Source: Synechococcus sp. MU1617
GTDB taxonomy: Bacteria > Cyanobacteriota > Cyanobacteriia > PCC-6307 > Cyanobiaceae
DNA: 40,181 bases
Direction: 5' to 3'
Assembly (NCBI RefSeq): GCF_020514235.1
Contig: NZ_VTLB01000008.1
Span: 1 to 40,181, forward strand
Below the pieces are notes generated by a model. That model was not told the DNA's origin. It was given only the letters and a program-made list of their open reading frames with translations, and ran no database searches. Made by a program: the position numbers and the translations under genes. This document shows, in pieces, positions 9,302 to 17,397 of this stretch. The stretch's first letter is position 1. Every line of letters starts with the position of its first letter.

Positions 9302-10521
9302 CTCCCTTTCGCCTCAGCCTGATGGCCCTGCTCACCGGAGCCTTAAGCGGCGCCGGTGTAGCCGTTGTGATGGGTTGGATCGGCGGATTGAGCCAGCTGC
9401 TCTGGGGAGATCCGGTGCTCGAGGGCTTGGATCGCGGCCTTCCCCTGGGCTGGTCGCTGCTGATCTGCGGCGGCAGCGGCTTGATCTTGTCGCTGCTGCA
9501 TCGCCCGGGCCCCTCAACCTTGCTGCCTGAGCTGCGCGACACCCTGAGTGATCTGCGTGATCCAGACCAGGCTCCGAAACGCGATGAAACTCGCGGCCTT
9601 CTTGGAGCGGCCTTGGCCCAGATCGGTGGAGGTGCCGTCGGGCCGGAGGCCCTAATGAGCCGCATGGCCGCACTGATCAGCCAACGGATCTGGCGTGGTC
9701 GTGACCAGAAGCTTCAGGAGGCAACAGTGGCAGGGAGCCTCGCCTTTTTCGGAGCTCCACTGCTGGGGGGGGCTGTTGTTGGCGAAGCCCCCCAACCGAA
9801 CAGAAGACAAACTTTCCTCGACCGCTGGCTGCCTGGCAGCCTCGGCGGCCTAGCTGGTTTTGCTGCATTTCATGGCATCGGTGCCGCCAGCGGCGGATCG
9901 CTCCAACGGCTCCCCTACATCTGGCCCAGCAGCCTGGGGGAAGACCTCGGCACCCTGAGCGCAGGCGCACTGGGTGGAGTAATCGGCTGCGGACTGGGTT
10001 GGCTGCTGCTGCGCTGGCAAGGCTGGCTGGAACAGCGCCAACTCCTGGCCCGATGGCCCTGGTGGCCGCTGCTGACCGGTTTGCTGCTGGGGGCCTGCAT
10101 GCACTGGTTGCCGTTGGTTCCCTTCGCCGGGGAAGACCAGCTGCAGCCCCTGCTGGAAGGCCAGAACTCAAGTGAGGCCTGGGTCCTACTCCTCTCCGCG
10201 ATCGTGAAACTGCTGATGCTCGGCCTTTGCCTGGAAACCGGCTGGCGCGGAGGGGTGTTCTTCCCCTTGTTCCTAGTCGCCTGCGCACTTGGGATGGGAC
10301 TCCACCTGCTGCTGCCGGATCTGGGCAGCCTTGGCAGCTGGTGCGGCGCCCTCACAGGTGCGTTGTACCGCTCCGTGCTTCCTGCACCCTTGGCGGTTCT
10401 TGTGCTCGGGGTTGCCCTTCTGCAGGGCCACGGCACAGCAGGCCTGCTGGTGGGCCTCGGCATGGCGCACCTGATCAGGTGCCGTGCTGAGCTGGATGGT
10501 GGCCCTCCACTTCGCCGTTGA
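9298..10521 (+). CDS. ClC-family chloride channel/transporter-like membrane protein
   Basis: A 407-residue polytopic membrane protein. [11 protein letters not shown] (Glu117, at the usual gating-glutamate position of the GxxGPE motif) and [13 protein letters not shown] (the GGxFxP anion-site motif) mark it as a ClC family member of the short type without CBS domains. Whether it is a channel or an H+/Cl- exchanger cannot be told. The start is GTG 9298, coupled to the preceding stop. Its last 47 bases overlap the convergent 3' end of cbbX. Confidence 0.85.
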   Translation: MTPFRLSLMALLTGALSGAGVAVVMGWIGGLSQLLWGDPVLEGLDRGLPLGWSLLICGGSGLILSLLHRPGPSTLLPELRDTLSDLRDPDQAPKRDETRGLLGAALAQIGGGAVGPEALMSRMAALISQRIWRGRDQKLQEATVAGSLAFFGAPLLGGAVVGEAPQPNRRQTFLDRWLPGSLGGLAGFAAFHGIGAASGGSLQRLPYIWPSSLGEDLGTLSAGALGGVIGCGLGWLLLRWQGWLEQRQLLARWPWWPLLTGLLLGACMHWLPLVPFAGEDQLQPLLEGQNSSEAWVLLLSAIVKLLMLGLCLETGWRGGVFFPLFLVACALGMGLHLLLPDLGSLGSWCGALTGALYRSVLPAPLAVLVLGVALLQGHGTAGLLVGLGMAHLIRCRAELDGGPPLRR

Positions 10522-11380
10522 ACACACGGCTGGCCCGGATGTCCGCTTCCTCAAGCGTGGTGAGATCCTGCTTGGTGAGGGCTTCCCCCATCCGCGAAAA
10601 CAACCGGTTGGCCTGGCGCAGACGGGCCCGGTCCAAGGCATTGCGAACCGAGCGCGCATTGGCGAAAAAAGGCAGCTGACGCCGGCGCGAGACGTACTCG
10701 AAGAAAGCTGTCTCGGCCTTGGCACTGAACTGATAGTGCTGGGCCTCGAGGAGCAGGCCTGCGATCGCCATCAACTCGTCGTCGCTGTAGTCGGGGAAAT
10801 CGAGATGGTGCGCGACCCTTGAGGACAGGCCTGGATTGGAGCTGTAGAAGGTCTCCATCCGATCCCTATAGCCCGCGAAGATCACCACCACGTCGCTGCG
10901 CCGGCTCTCCATCTCCTGCAGGAGAATTTCAATGGCCTCGGCGCCGTAATCGCGCTCGTTGTCTGGTTTGTAGAGGTAATAGGCCTCATCGATGAACAGC
11001 ACGCCACCCTGGGCGCGCTTGATCATCTCCTTAGTTTTAGGGGCGGTGTGCCCCACGTACTGACCCACGAGATCGTCGCGGGTGGCCGTCACCACATGGC
11101 CTTTGCGCAGGTAGCCCAGACGATGCAGGATTTGCGACATCCGCTGCGCCACGGTGGTCTTACCAGTACCGGGATGGCCGGTGAACGACATGTGCAAACT
11201 GGGCGCGGTGCTGGGCAACTCCAGTTGCTGCCGCGCCTGATCCACCAGCAACAGGGCAGCGATCTCACGAATCCGCGTCTTCACCGGCGCCAGGCCGATC
11301 AGTTCACGGTCCAGTTGGTCCAACACCTCAGCCACGCCGGAATCGGCGTAGGCCGAAGCCAGATCAACCGAGGAGGGCAT
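10475..11380 (-). CDS. cbbX: Rubisco activase CbbX (AAA+ ATPase)
   Basis: A red-type Rubisco activase that removes inhibitory sugar phosphates from Rubisco by pulling on the RbcL C-terminal tail. From ATG 11380 the 301-residue protein has Walker [10 protein letters not shown] (68-76), pore loop YVGHT (108-112), Walker [13 protein letters not shown] with DE at 131-132, and the sensor region [12 protein letters not shown]. The frame extends 11 codons upstream to 11413, but [16 protein letters not shown] fits the family start. The start lies 17 bases inside the end of acRAF, so expression is probably coupled. It is the last gene of the carboxysome/CO2-uptake run and overlaps the convergent ClC gene at its 3' end. 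Confidence 0.95.
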   Translation of the reverse strand: MPSSVDLASAYADSGVAEVLDQLDRELIGLAPVKTRIREIAALLLVDQARQQLELPSTAPSLHMSFTGHPGTGKTTVAQRMSQILHRLGYLRKGHVVTATRDDLVGQYVGHTAPKTKEMIKRAQGGVLFIDEAYYLYKPDNERDYGAEAIEILLQEMESRRSDVVVIFAGYRDRMETFYSSNPGLSSRVAHHLDFPDYSDDELMAIAGLLLEAQHYQFSAKAETAFFEYVSRRRQLPFFANARSVRNALDRARLRQANRLFSRMGEALTKQDLTTLEEADIRASRVFNGEVEGHHPAQHGT

Positions 11381-11615
11381 CGATCTCTGCGGTAAAGGCG
11401 CGATCGGCTTCACTCAGCTGGGCCTCCGGGCCGTCATCCTCCGGCCGGATCGTGATGTTCACGTAGGTGCGCCCGAAGCTGATATCAGGAAAGCGCTGGG
11501 TCGCCTCGCTGTGCTCGCCAAGCTTGTCGAGAAAATCGCGGGTGGCGTCGTAGCTGTCGAACTCGAAACGACACTCGAGGCATACGGGCCGTTTCCGCTC
11601 TTGCCACTGATTCAT
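11364..11615 (-). CDS. acRAF: Alpha-carboxysome Rubisco assembly factor acRAF (PCD-like fold)
   Basis: An 83-residue protein of the pterin-4a-carbinolamine dehydratase-like fold. [30 protein letters not shown] and [20 protein letters not shown] match the alpha-carboxysome-associated family known as acRAF. That family acts as a chaperone for Rubisco assembly and is not expected to process pterins. It sits 34 bases after chpX and overlaps cbbX, which fits a Rubisco-handling pair at the end of the operon. Confidence 0.9.
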   Translation of the reverse strand: MNQWQERKRPVCLECRFEFDSYDATRDFLDKLGEHSEATQRFPDISFGRTYVNITIRPEDDGPEAQLSEADRAFTAEIDALLG

Positions 11616-11649
11616 CAGAGCCCCCGTTCAGCCTGAACCTGCTGAAAAC

Positions 11650-12789
11650 CTAGAGGAGCGCCACCCGCTGACAGCCCATCAGGCGCCCAGACCAGGCCTC
11701 GGCGTAGGCCCGATTGGCGGCCTGCTGCTCGGGATCATCGGAATCCAGCGGATGCGGCATCGTTCCGGCGATGGCGGCATTGGTGACGCAGAACATCGAC
11801 TTCTGGAAGCTGATGCAGATCTGAACGTGCACATCGGTCTGCCCACGGCCGTTGTCGTCGTACCAAAGGCTCAGTTCTTCGGGTAGGTGGCGGTACATGT
11901 CCTGCATGCAGAGGCTCGGGGGAATCCCCGCACCCATGCTGGGAATCGGATCGGCGTAAAGGGCGCCGTACTTGAAATCACTGATGTCCGGTGAGATCTG
12001 CCGGGCCTGGGCGTTGTATGACACCGTGCCCAGGAAGGGCATGCCGCGGAAAAAAACAGCCTCCACGTAGGGCACCGCCACATCCACCAAGAAGGTGAGA
12101 CCTGCCTCCGGGGGGAGAACCCAGATCTCTTCACCACCGATCGACACCTTGTACTCAATCGGGCTTCCCGCCGCCGCCACCAAGCCATCACGGATGTGAT
12201 GCACCACATCGTTAACGCAGGTGACTTCCTTGATCGCGTAGCGACGGGCTAGGTCGACAAAGATGTCACTCATCACCCGCCAAAACAAGCCGAGGCAGTA
12301 GATCGTGGTGAGCGAGCGAATGGCCTCAGGCGCGAAGTCGGGATAGAGGCGGTTGTTCAGGGCCAGCAAAGGGTCGCGAGCCGACTTGCACTTGATGATC
12401 CGCTGGCAGGCCTCGGCAAATTCAGGCGTGTCGAGATAAGCATCGAGCCCACCGGTGCCATGCCAGAACATCGCCTTCTGGCAGTACTCCGCGTACTCGA
12501 AGTTGATCCGATCCCCCATCAGATGGGTCCAGAGGCGCTTGAGGCTGAAGCCCTCGTGGAAAAAGCGGAACACCGGGAAGGGATTGAGCATCTGCTGCTC
12601 GCCCTGGTCCACCAGGTTCTTGCTGTAGGCATCGAGAACCAGGCCATAGCTCTCGAGCACATTCACCACCTGCAGCAGATGGTCGGGGGTGTCCTTGAGC
12701 AGCGGTGCATCGCTGAGCAAACGACGGATCAACTCCTCCTGATCAGGAAGCACTGGGGGTTGAACGGGGGATGCGGATGTCGGGGTCAT
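11650..12789 (-). CDS. chpX: CO2 hydration protein ChpX/CupB
   Basis: A 379-residue cyanobacterial CO2-uptake subunit. In the specialised NDH-1 complex it converts CO2 to bicarbonate at the thylakoid, driven by NDH-1 electron and proton flow. Recognisable parts are LLKDTPDHLLQVVNVLESYG, NPFPVFRFFHEGFSLKRLWTH, the His/Cys-rich central region (FWHGTGGLDAY, CVNDVVHHIRDG), and the late segment TDVHVQICISFQKSMFCVTNAA. Together with NdhD4/NdhF4 neighbours it is assigned to the ChpX/CupB (low-affinity, usually constitutive) rather than ChpY/CupA class. ATG overlaps the ndhD stop by four bases. Confidence 0.93.
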   Translation of the reverse strand: MTPTSASPVQPPVLPDQEELIRRLLSDAPLLKDTPDHLLQVVNVLESYGLVLDAYSKNLVDQGEQQMLNPFPVFRFFHEGFSLKRLWTHLMGDRINFEYAEYCQKAMFWHGTGGLDAYLDTPEFAEACQRIIKCKSARDPLLALNNRLYPDFAPEAIRSLTTIYCLGLFWRVMSDIFVDLARRYAIKEVTCVNDVVHHIRDGLVAAAGSPIEYKVSIGGEEIWVLPPEAGLTFLVDVAVPYVEAVFFRGMPFLGTVSYNAQARQISPDISDFKYGALYADPIPSMGAGIPPSLCMQDMYRHLPEELSLWYDDNGRGQTDVHVQICISFQKSMFCVTNAAIAGTMPHPLDSDDPEQQAANRAYAEAWSGRLMGCQRVALL

Positions 12790-14276
12790 GACAGATCTCC
12801 AGTGATCAGGCTGAGGCCCGTGGTGGCCGCCTCACTGAGGTTCGAGAGCAGCTCCGGAGCAAGGCCAAGCACCAGCACACCGAGGCTGAGGGCGATGGCC
12901 GGAGCCTGCTCCCGCAGCGCCACGCGATCGAGGATACGGGGATTCACCACCTCGCCTGGGGCGATCGCGAGGCGACCAAAGAAGGCGCGGTTCACCAACA
13001 GCAGGAAGTACACCGCCGTCAGGCCCGATCCCACCATTGAAAGCAGCGTGGCCAGGGGGAAGGGTTGCAGGCTGCCGCGGAAAATCAGGAATTCGGAAAT
13101 GAAGCCGGCCATGCCGGGAATTCCGGCACTGGCCATCACGCCGACAATCATCAGAGATCCAGTCAGCGGAAGGCCGCGCTGGGGATTGAGCAGACCACGC
13201 AACACGTTGAGGTCGCGGGTGCCGGTCTGGGCATAAACCACACCCACCACCAGGAAGAGCACCCCGGAGATCAGGCCATGGCTGACCATCTGGAAGAGGG
13301 CTCCCATCAACCCGAGCGGCGTAGCGGCGGCGGCGGCAAGCAGCACGTAGCCCATGTGTCCAACAGAGCTGTAGGCCACCATGCGCTTCATGTCGGTCTG
13401 GGCAATCGCTGCCAGGGATCCGTAGAGCACCGAGATCGCGGCCCAGCCGGCCAGCCAGGGAGCAGCCACCTGCCATGCATCGGGGAACAAGCCAAGGCAG
13501 AAACGGAGCAGCCCATAGGTGCCCAGCTTGAGCAGCACGCCGGCCAGAAGAACGGACACCGGCGTGGAGGCCTCGGTGTGGGCATCCGGCAGCCAGGTGT
13601 GGAAGGGGAAAAGTGGAATCTTGATGCCGAAGCCGATCAGCAGAGCGCCCATCAGCACCAGCTGGGTGGTCATGCCCAGTTCACCGGCCAGGATCGGCCG
13701 CAGACTGAAGTCCATGGTTCCAGTGACAAACGCAATGCCGAGGAACGCGCCGAGAATCAGAACGCCTGAAACGGCCGTCACGATGAGGAACTTGGTGGCG
13801 GCGTAGGCACGATTAGAACCGCCCCAAACGGCGATCAACATCCAGAGGGGGATGAGTTCCAGTTCGTAAAACAAGAAGAAGAGCAGCAGGTTCTGGGCCA
13901 GGAAGGCCCCATTCACCGCTCCAGAAATCACCAGCAGCAGGGCGAAGTAAACCCGGGGTCGGTTCTCGATCGTGCGCGACGCAATGGCCGCCACGAGGCA
14001 GAGCACCCCGTTCATCAGCACCAGCGGTAACGACAGACCATCCAGAGCCAAGGCGTAATCAAGCCCAATGGCATGCACCCAGCGGGCCTGTTCCACCAAC
14101 TGCAAACCAGCATCGGCTGCATCGAAGGGCAACAGCAGGGCAAAGCTCGCCAGGCACTGCATCACCAGCAGCACGATGGAGACATCGCGCAAGCGTGCAC
14201 TGGACGGGGATCCCGGCCAGAGGATCAGAGCCAGAGCCCCGAGGAAGGGAATCAGAAGCAGGAGGGAAAGAAGCAT
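12786..14276 (-). CDS. ndhD4: NAD(P)H-quinone oxidoreductase chain 4, NdhD4-type
   Basis: Antiporter-like proton-pumping subunit of cyanobacterial NDH-1 in the thylakoid membrane, 496 residues with about 14 hydrophobic helices. Signatures include LLFFLFYELELIPLWMLIAVWGG, the loop FPFHTWLPDAHTEASTPVSVLLAGVLLKLGTYGLLR, and TDMKRMVAYSSVGHMGYVLL, with the lysines and glutamate used for proton transfer. The context, ndhF4 before and chpX after, places it in the CO2-uptake NDH-1 variant rather than the respiratory one. The 10-base gap to ndhF and the overlap with chpX indicate one transcript. Confidence 0.94.
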   Translation of the reverse strand: MLLSLLLLIPFLGALALILWPGSPSSARLRDVSIVLLVMQCLASFALLLPFDAADAGLQLVEQARWVHAIGLDYALALDGLSLPLVLMNGVLCLVAAIASRTIENRPRVYFALLLVISGAVNGAFLAQNLLLFFLFYELELIPLWMLIAVWGGSNRAYAATKFLIVTAVSGVLILGAFLGIAFVTGTMDFSLRPILAGELGMTTQLVLMGALLIGFGIKIPLFPFHTWLPDAHTEASTPVSVLLAGVLLKLGTYGLLRFCLGLFPDAWQVAAPWLAGWAAISVLYGSLAAIAQTDMKRMVAYSSVGHMGYVLLAAAAATPLGLMGALFQMVSHGLISGVLFLVVGVVYAQTGTRDLNVLRGLLNPQRGLPLTGSLMIVGVMASAGIPGMAGFISEFLIFRGSLQPFPLATLLSMVGSGLTAVYFLLLVNRAFFGRLAIAPGEVVNPRILDRVALREQAPAIALSLGVLVLGLAPELLSNLSEAATTGLSLITGDLS

Positions 14277-14286
14277 CTCGGGGCGA

Positions 14287-16131
14287 TCAGGTGAGGAACC
14301 AGCTCACCGCGGTGAGGAAAAGAACGATGGCCAGGAGCACGGTCAGCACATACGACTGGCTCTGGCCGCTGACGCTGAGCTTGAGGCTGTCAGCACTGGC
14401 CAGTGAGAAACGAGCCACCCCATTGAGAAGACCATCCACCACATTTCGGTCGAACCAGGAGGCCAGGCGAGAGAAGCCAGCCACCACGTTGACGATGGTG
14501 AGCCGATAGAAGCGCTCGGTGTAGAAGTCGTAGGCCAGCAGGTCCTGCCACCAGCGCAGCACCGGATTCAGCGAGCGGGACCAGGCCTTGCTCAAGGGGA
14601 GCACGGCGCCGGCAAGGAGGCCCAGCAGTCCGCTTCCCACCACCAGAGCTGCTGCCCAGAGGGGGAAAGCCAGCAAACCATCGAGGGATTCAAGCCGCAC
14701 CAAAAGGAGCGGAGTGATCAGCACAATCACGGTGAGCGCCACCATCGGCAGAGCCATCTGCCAGTTCACCTCGGCAGCCCGGCGGGACTTGATCAATGCA
14801 TTGCCCATGAACACATGGCGGAACACCCGCACCAACCCAACGGCAGTAAGGGCATTAGTCAGTAGGAACACGGCCATGAACGGCACAGAGCGCACGCTCA
14901 GCAACTCAATCGACTGAGCAAGCGCCAGGAAACCACCCAGGGGCAGGAAGCCCACTAAACCGGCACCCCCCACGAGGAAGGCTGTGGTGGTGGCAGGCAT
15001 CCGGCTGCCAAGGCCACCCAGCTCGGTGATGTCCTGACAGTTGGTGGAGGCAATCACCCCACCAATGCTCATCGACAGCAGAGCTTTGGAGACGGCATGG
15101 GTGAACAGGAGCAACAGGGCCAGCACCGGGATCTGCAGCGCAATGGCGATGAAGACCAGCCCCATATGGGCCGTCGTGGAGTACGACAGGGTTCGTTTGA
15201 TGTCGACCTGAGCCAGGGCCACCAGGGAGCCGCCGATCGCACTGATGCTGCCGATCACGAGCATCACGCCGATAGCGATGGGAGAGAGCTGCAGGATCGG
15301 CATCACCTTCAACAGCACAATCGCGCCGCAGGTCACCACCACCGAATTGCGGAGAATCGAGGCGGGATTCGGGCCCTCCATGGCTTCGTCCAGCCAGAGG
15401 TGCATGGGGAACTGGGCACATTTGCCCGTCGGACCGGCAACCAGGCCCAAACCCAACAGAGTCGCAGCCAGAGGAGAGAGGGTGTCCTGGGCGGCCCAGG
15501 CATAGAGGTCGTTGAACCCCATCACACCGGAGTAGCTGCAGAGCGCCACCACACCCATCAGCAGCAGCACATCACCAACGCGCTTGGTGAGGAAGGCATC
15601 CCGGGCAGCGGTCACCACCAGGGGTTGGGCATACCAGAAGCCCACCAACAGATAGGTGGAGAGGGTCAGCATCTCCAGCAAGAAATAGCTCTGGAACAGG
15701 GAGTCACTGAGCACAACGCCGCTCATCGCCCCCTCAAAAAATCCGAGCAGTGCAAAGAAGCGGGCCAAAGCCCACTCCTTGTCCATGTATCCCAGGGAAT
15801 ACACCTGGGACAGCAAGCTGAGGCCCGTGATCAGTTCCAAGGCCACCAAATTGGTAAGCGAAAGACTGAAGCTGATATCCAGCTCCAGATCCGCCACAGT
15901 GAGCCAAGGGAAGGCCAGATCCACTGGCCCCGATTGGTACACCTCCTGCAGGATCAGGCTTCCGTGAACGAAGGCCACCAGCGTCAGGAAAATATTCAGA
16001 TACGCCGCCGGTCGATGCGCATCACGCCTGAACCAGCCACAGGCCCACGGCAAAGAGACCAACATCCCGATGAACCCATAGAGCGGGATCAACCAGGCGG
16101 TCTGCTGAGGTAGCGAAAGCTCCGGAGTCAA
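14287..16131 (-). CDS. ndhF4: NAD(P)H-quinone oxidoreductase chain 5, NdhF4-type
   Basis: Distal antiporter-like NDH-1 subunit, 614 residues. The family pattern is seen in FFLLEMLTLSTYLLVGFWY, the QFPMHLWLDEAMEGPNPASILRNSVVV loop, and LAQVDIKRTLSYSTTAHMGLVFIA. Respiratory NdhF usually has [24 protein letters not shown] here; the WLDEAMEGPNPASILRNS variant is typical of CO2-uptake NdhF3/NdhF4. The C-terminal amphipathic region follows about residue 510. It starts 111 bases after the csoS1E stop, so a separate promoter or read-through from the carboxysome genes is possible. Confidence 0.93.
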   Translation of the reverse strand: MTPELSLPQQTAWLIPLYGFIGMLVSLPWACGWFRRDAHRPAAYLNIFLTLVAFVHGSLILQEVYQSGPVDLAFPWLTVADLELDISFSLSLTNLVALELITGLSLLSQVYSLGYMDKEWALARFFALLGFFEGAMSGVVLSDSLFQSYFLLEMLTLSTYLLVGFWYAQPLVVTAARDAFLTKRVGDVLLLMGVVALCSYSGVMGFNDLYAWAAQDTLSPLAATLLGLGLVAGPTGKCAQFPMHLWLDEAMEGPNPASILRNSVVVTCGAIVLLKVMPILQLSPIAIGVMLVIGSISAIGGSLVALAQVDIKRTLSYSTTAHMGLVFIAIALQIPVLALLLLFTHAVSKALLSMSIGGVIASTNCQDITELGGLGSRMPATTTAFLVGGAGLVGFLPLGGFLALAQSIELLSVRSVPFMAVFLLTNALTAVGLVRVFRHVFMGNALIKSRRAAEVNWQMALPMVALTVIVLITPLLLVRLESLDGLLAFPLWAAALVVGSGLLGLLAGAVLPLSKAWSRSLNPVLRWWQDLLAYDFYTERFYRLTIVNVVAGFSRLASWFDRNVVDGLLNGVARFSLASADSLKLSVSGQSQSYVLTVLLAIVLFLTAVSWFLT

Positions 16132-16182
16132 AACAGCGAGCGGAATGATGATCGAGCTTGTCGCTAGATGGCCGGCGAATCT

Positions 16183-16211
16183 AAGAGCCGATCATCAGCA
16201 AAAGGGCTCTT
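16183..16211 (-). other. Inverted repeat between csoS1E and ndhF4
   Basis: AAGAGCC (16183-16189) pairs with GGCTCTT (16205-16211) around a 15-base loop, 32 bases downstream of the csoS1E stop. There is no proper T-tract on the minus strand, so a true terminator is doubtful. It may be an RNA stem separating the carboxysome and ndh parts of the run. Confidence 0.35.
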
Positions 16212-16242
16212 TGTGAACGGCAATGAGGTGGCTTTTTGACCT

Positions 16243-16785
16243 TCAGCTACGGCGGGCTGCGCCACTGCCGGCCAACACTGGTTCCACTTCGTTGTGGGGG
16301 CGGGCAATGATGTGAGCGGCAACGAGGCCATCACCGACCCGCTCGCAGGCATCAGCTCCGGCACGCACAGCGGCATTCACGGCACCGGTTTCACCACGCA
16401 CCATCACCGTGACGTAACCACCACCGACGTATTCACGGCAGATCAGGGTGACTTCCGCAGCCTTGGTCATCGCATCGGCTGCCTCGATAGCAGGAACCAT
16501 GCCGCGGGTCTCGATCAAGCCCAAGGCCACACCGGGGACTTTTGGGGAAGGCATAGCAGCGGGTTTAGCCACAGCTGATCCACCACCGGATCCTGTGCTG
16601 GAGGCGCTGCTGCGACGGGTGGTCGTGGGCGAAGAGCGACGGGCTGTTGTTGCCGCAGGGGAGGCCTTGGCGGGAGTCGACGCCGGAGCAGGGGTGCTGG
16701 CCACGGGCTTCACATCAACGGTCTTGTTTGCCGCAGCCGTGCTGCGGGTGGTGCGACGACGGGGGGTGGGGGAAGGAGTGGCCAT
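16243..16785 (-). CDS. csoS1E: Carboxysome shell protein CsoS1E (BMC-H with N-terminal extension)
   Basis: 180 residues: an ~80-residue low-complexity N-terminal extension rich in Ser, Thr, Pro, Ala and Arg (RRRTTRS, TTARRSS, TTTRRSSAS), then a bacterial microcompartment hexamer domain (about 84-170). Over 87 aligned residues the domain matches CsoS1 of the same locus at 78 positions. It keeps REYVGGGYVTV around the pore and ends with AHIIARPHNEVEPVL. The known role of the fold is to form hexameric facet tiles. The extension is presumably disordered and could contact cargo or the shell interior, which is inference. It lies 53 bases after csoS4B. Confidence 0.92.
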   Translation of the reverse strand: MATPSPTPRRRTTRSTAAANKTVDVKPVASTPAPASTPAKASPAATTARRSSPTTTRRSSASSTGSGGGSAVAKPAAMPSPKVPGVALGLIETRGMVPAIEAADAMTKAAEVTLICREYVGGGYVTVMVRGETGAVNAAVRAGADACERVGDGLVAAHIIARPHNEVEPVLAGSGAARRS

Positions 16786-16838
16786 GGCTGTGAAGGTGTG
16801 GAAGCGGAACGGAAACGGCGGAGGGAAATAGGTGGTCC

Positions 16839-17090
16839 CTATCCGTCCGGATTCCAGAAATCGATGATTCCACCGATGGTCAGATCGGTGAGAACGGTGT
16901 TGTCAGGGCAGGCATGCCGTGCAGCTGAACCACTGGCAGTAAACACCCAGTTGCCCTCACGGGCCCCAACGGGATCAACGGCCACCAGCTTCTTGCCCTT
17001 GTTGTTGCGCAGGATGCGCAGATGCATGTGATCCAGTCCGGCAACCCGGTAGGAGCAGATCAACGTGCCCATCACCTGCATGATCTCCAT
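16839..17090 (-). CDS. csoS4B: Carboxysome vertex protein CsoS4B (BMC-P)
   Basis: An 83-residue pentameric shell-vertex protein of the CcmL/EutN family. It shows MGTLICSYRVAGLDHMHLRIL, LVAVDPVGAREGNWVFTASGSAAR and LTDLTIGGIIDFW. Pentamers close the twelve corners of the shell. The start codon overlaps the csoS4A stop by one base (TGATG). ATG at the fourth codon is an alternative start. Confidence 0.95.
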   Translation of the reverse strand: MEIMQVMGTLICSYRVAGLDHMHLRILRNNKGKKLVAVDPVGAREGNWVFTASGSAARHACPDNTVLTDLTIGGIIDFWNPDG

Positions 17091-17395
17091 CAGCTGGCCT
17101 TGCCTCCCGCGGGGTTGCTGGGGCTGGGAGATGGAGCAGAGGTCTTCGGAGGGTCGGGCTCCCAGTGATCAATGATCCCCACAATCGTGAGGTCACTTGG
17201 GTACGACTTGCTGCCGGCGGCTTCACGGGCGGCCGAGCTGCTAACGCAGATCACCCAGTCACCCGGCTTGGCACCGACCGCATCGACCGCCACCTTCTTG
17301 GTGCTGCCATCGAGCACCACCTGCAGATGCTTGTGCTCGAAATCGGGGATCCGGTTGGTGGAGACGAGCGGCTTGACGACCTTGACGATGAGCAT
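17090..17395 (-). CDS. csoS4A: Carboxysome vertex protein CsoS4A (BMC-P)
   Basis: A 101-residue paralogue of CsoS4B, with MLIVKVVKPLVSTNRIPDFEHKHLQVVLDG, VAVDAVGAKPGDWVICVSSSAAR and DLTIVGIIDHWEP. The C-terminal tail after position 84 is rich in Pro and Ser and is absent from CsoS4B. The start at 17395 is chosen from homology; the frame runs upstream into the end of csoSCA with no conserved residues. The gap to csoSCA is two bases. Confidence 0.95.
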   Translation of the reverse strand: MLIVKVVKPLVSTNRIPDFEHKHLQVVLDGSTKKVAVDAVGAKPGDWVICVSSSAAREAAGSKSYPSDLTIVGIIDHWEPDPPKTSAPSPSPSNPAGGKAS

Positions 17396-17397
17396 GA

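Noticed and set aside
13065-13769. Open frame antisense to ndhD4
   Set aside because: Gln/His-rich complement of hydrophobic codons; ndhD4 is unmistakable.
15097-16113. 338-residue open frame antisense to ndhF4
   Set aside because: Same kind of Gln/His/Glu-rich complement frame over a membrane protein gene.
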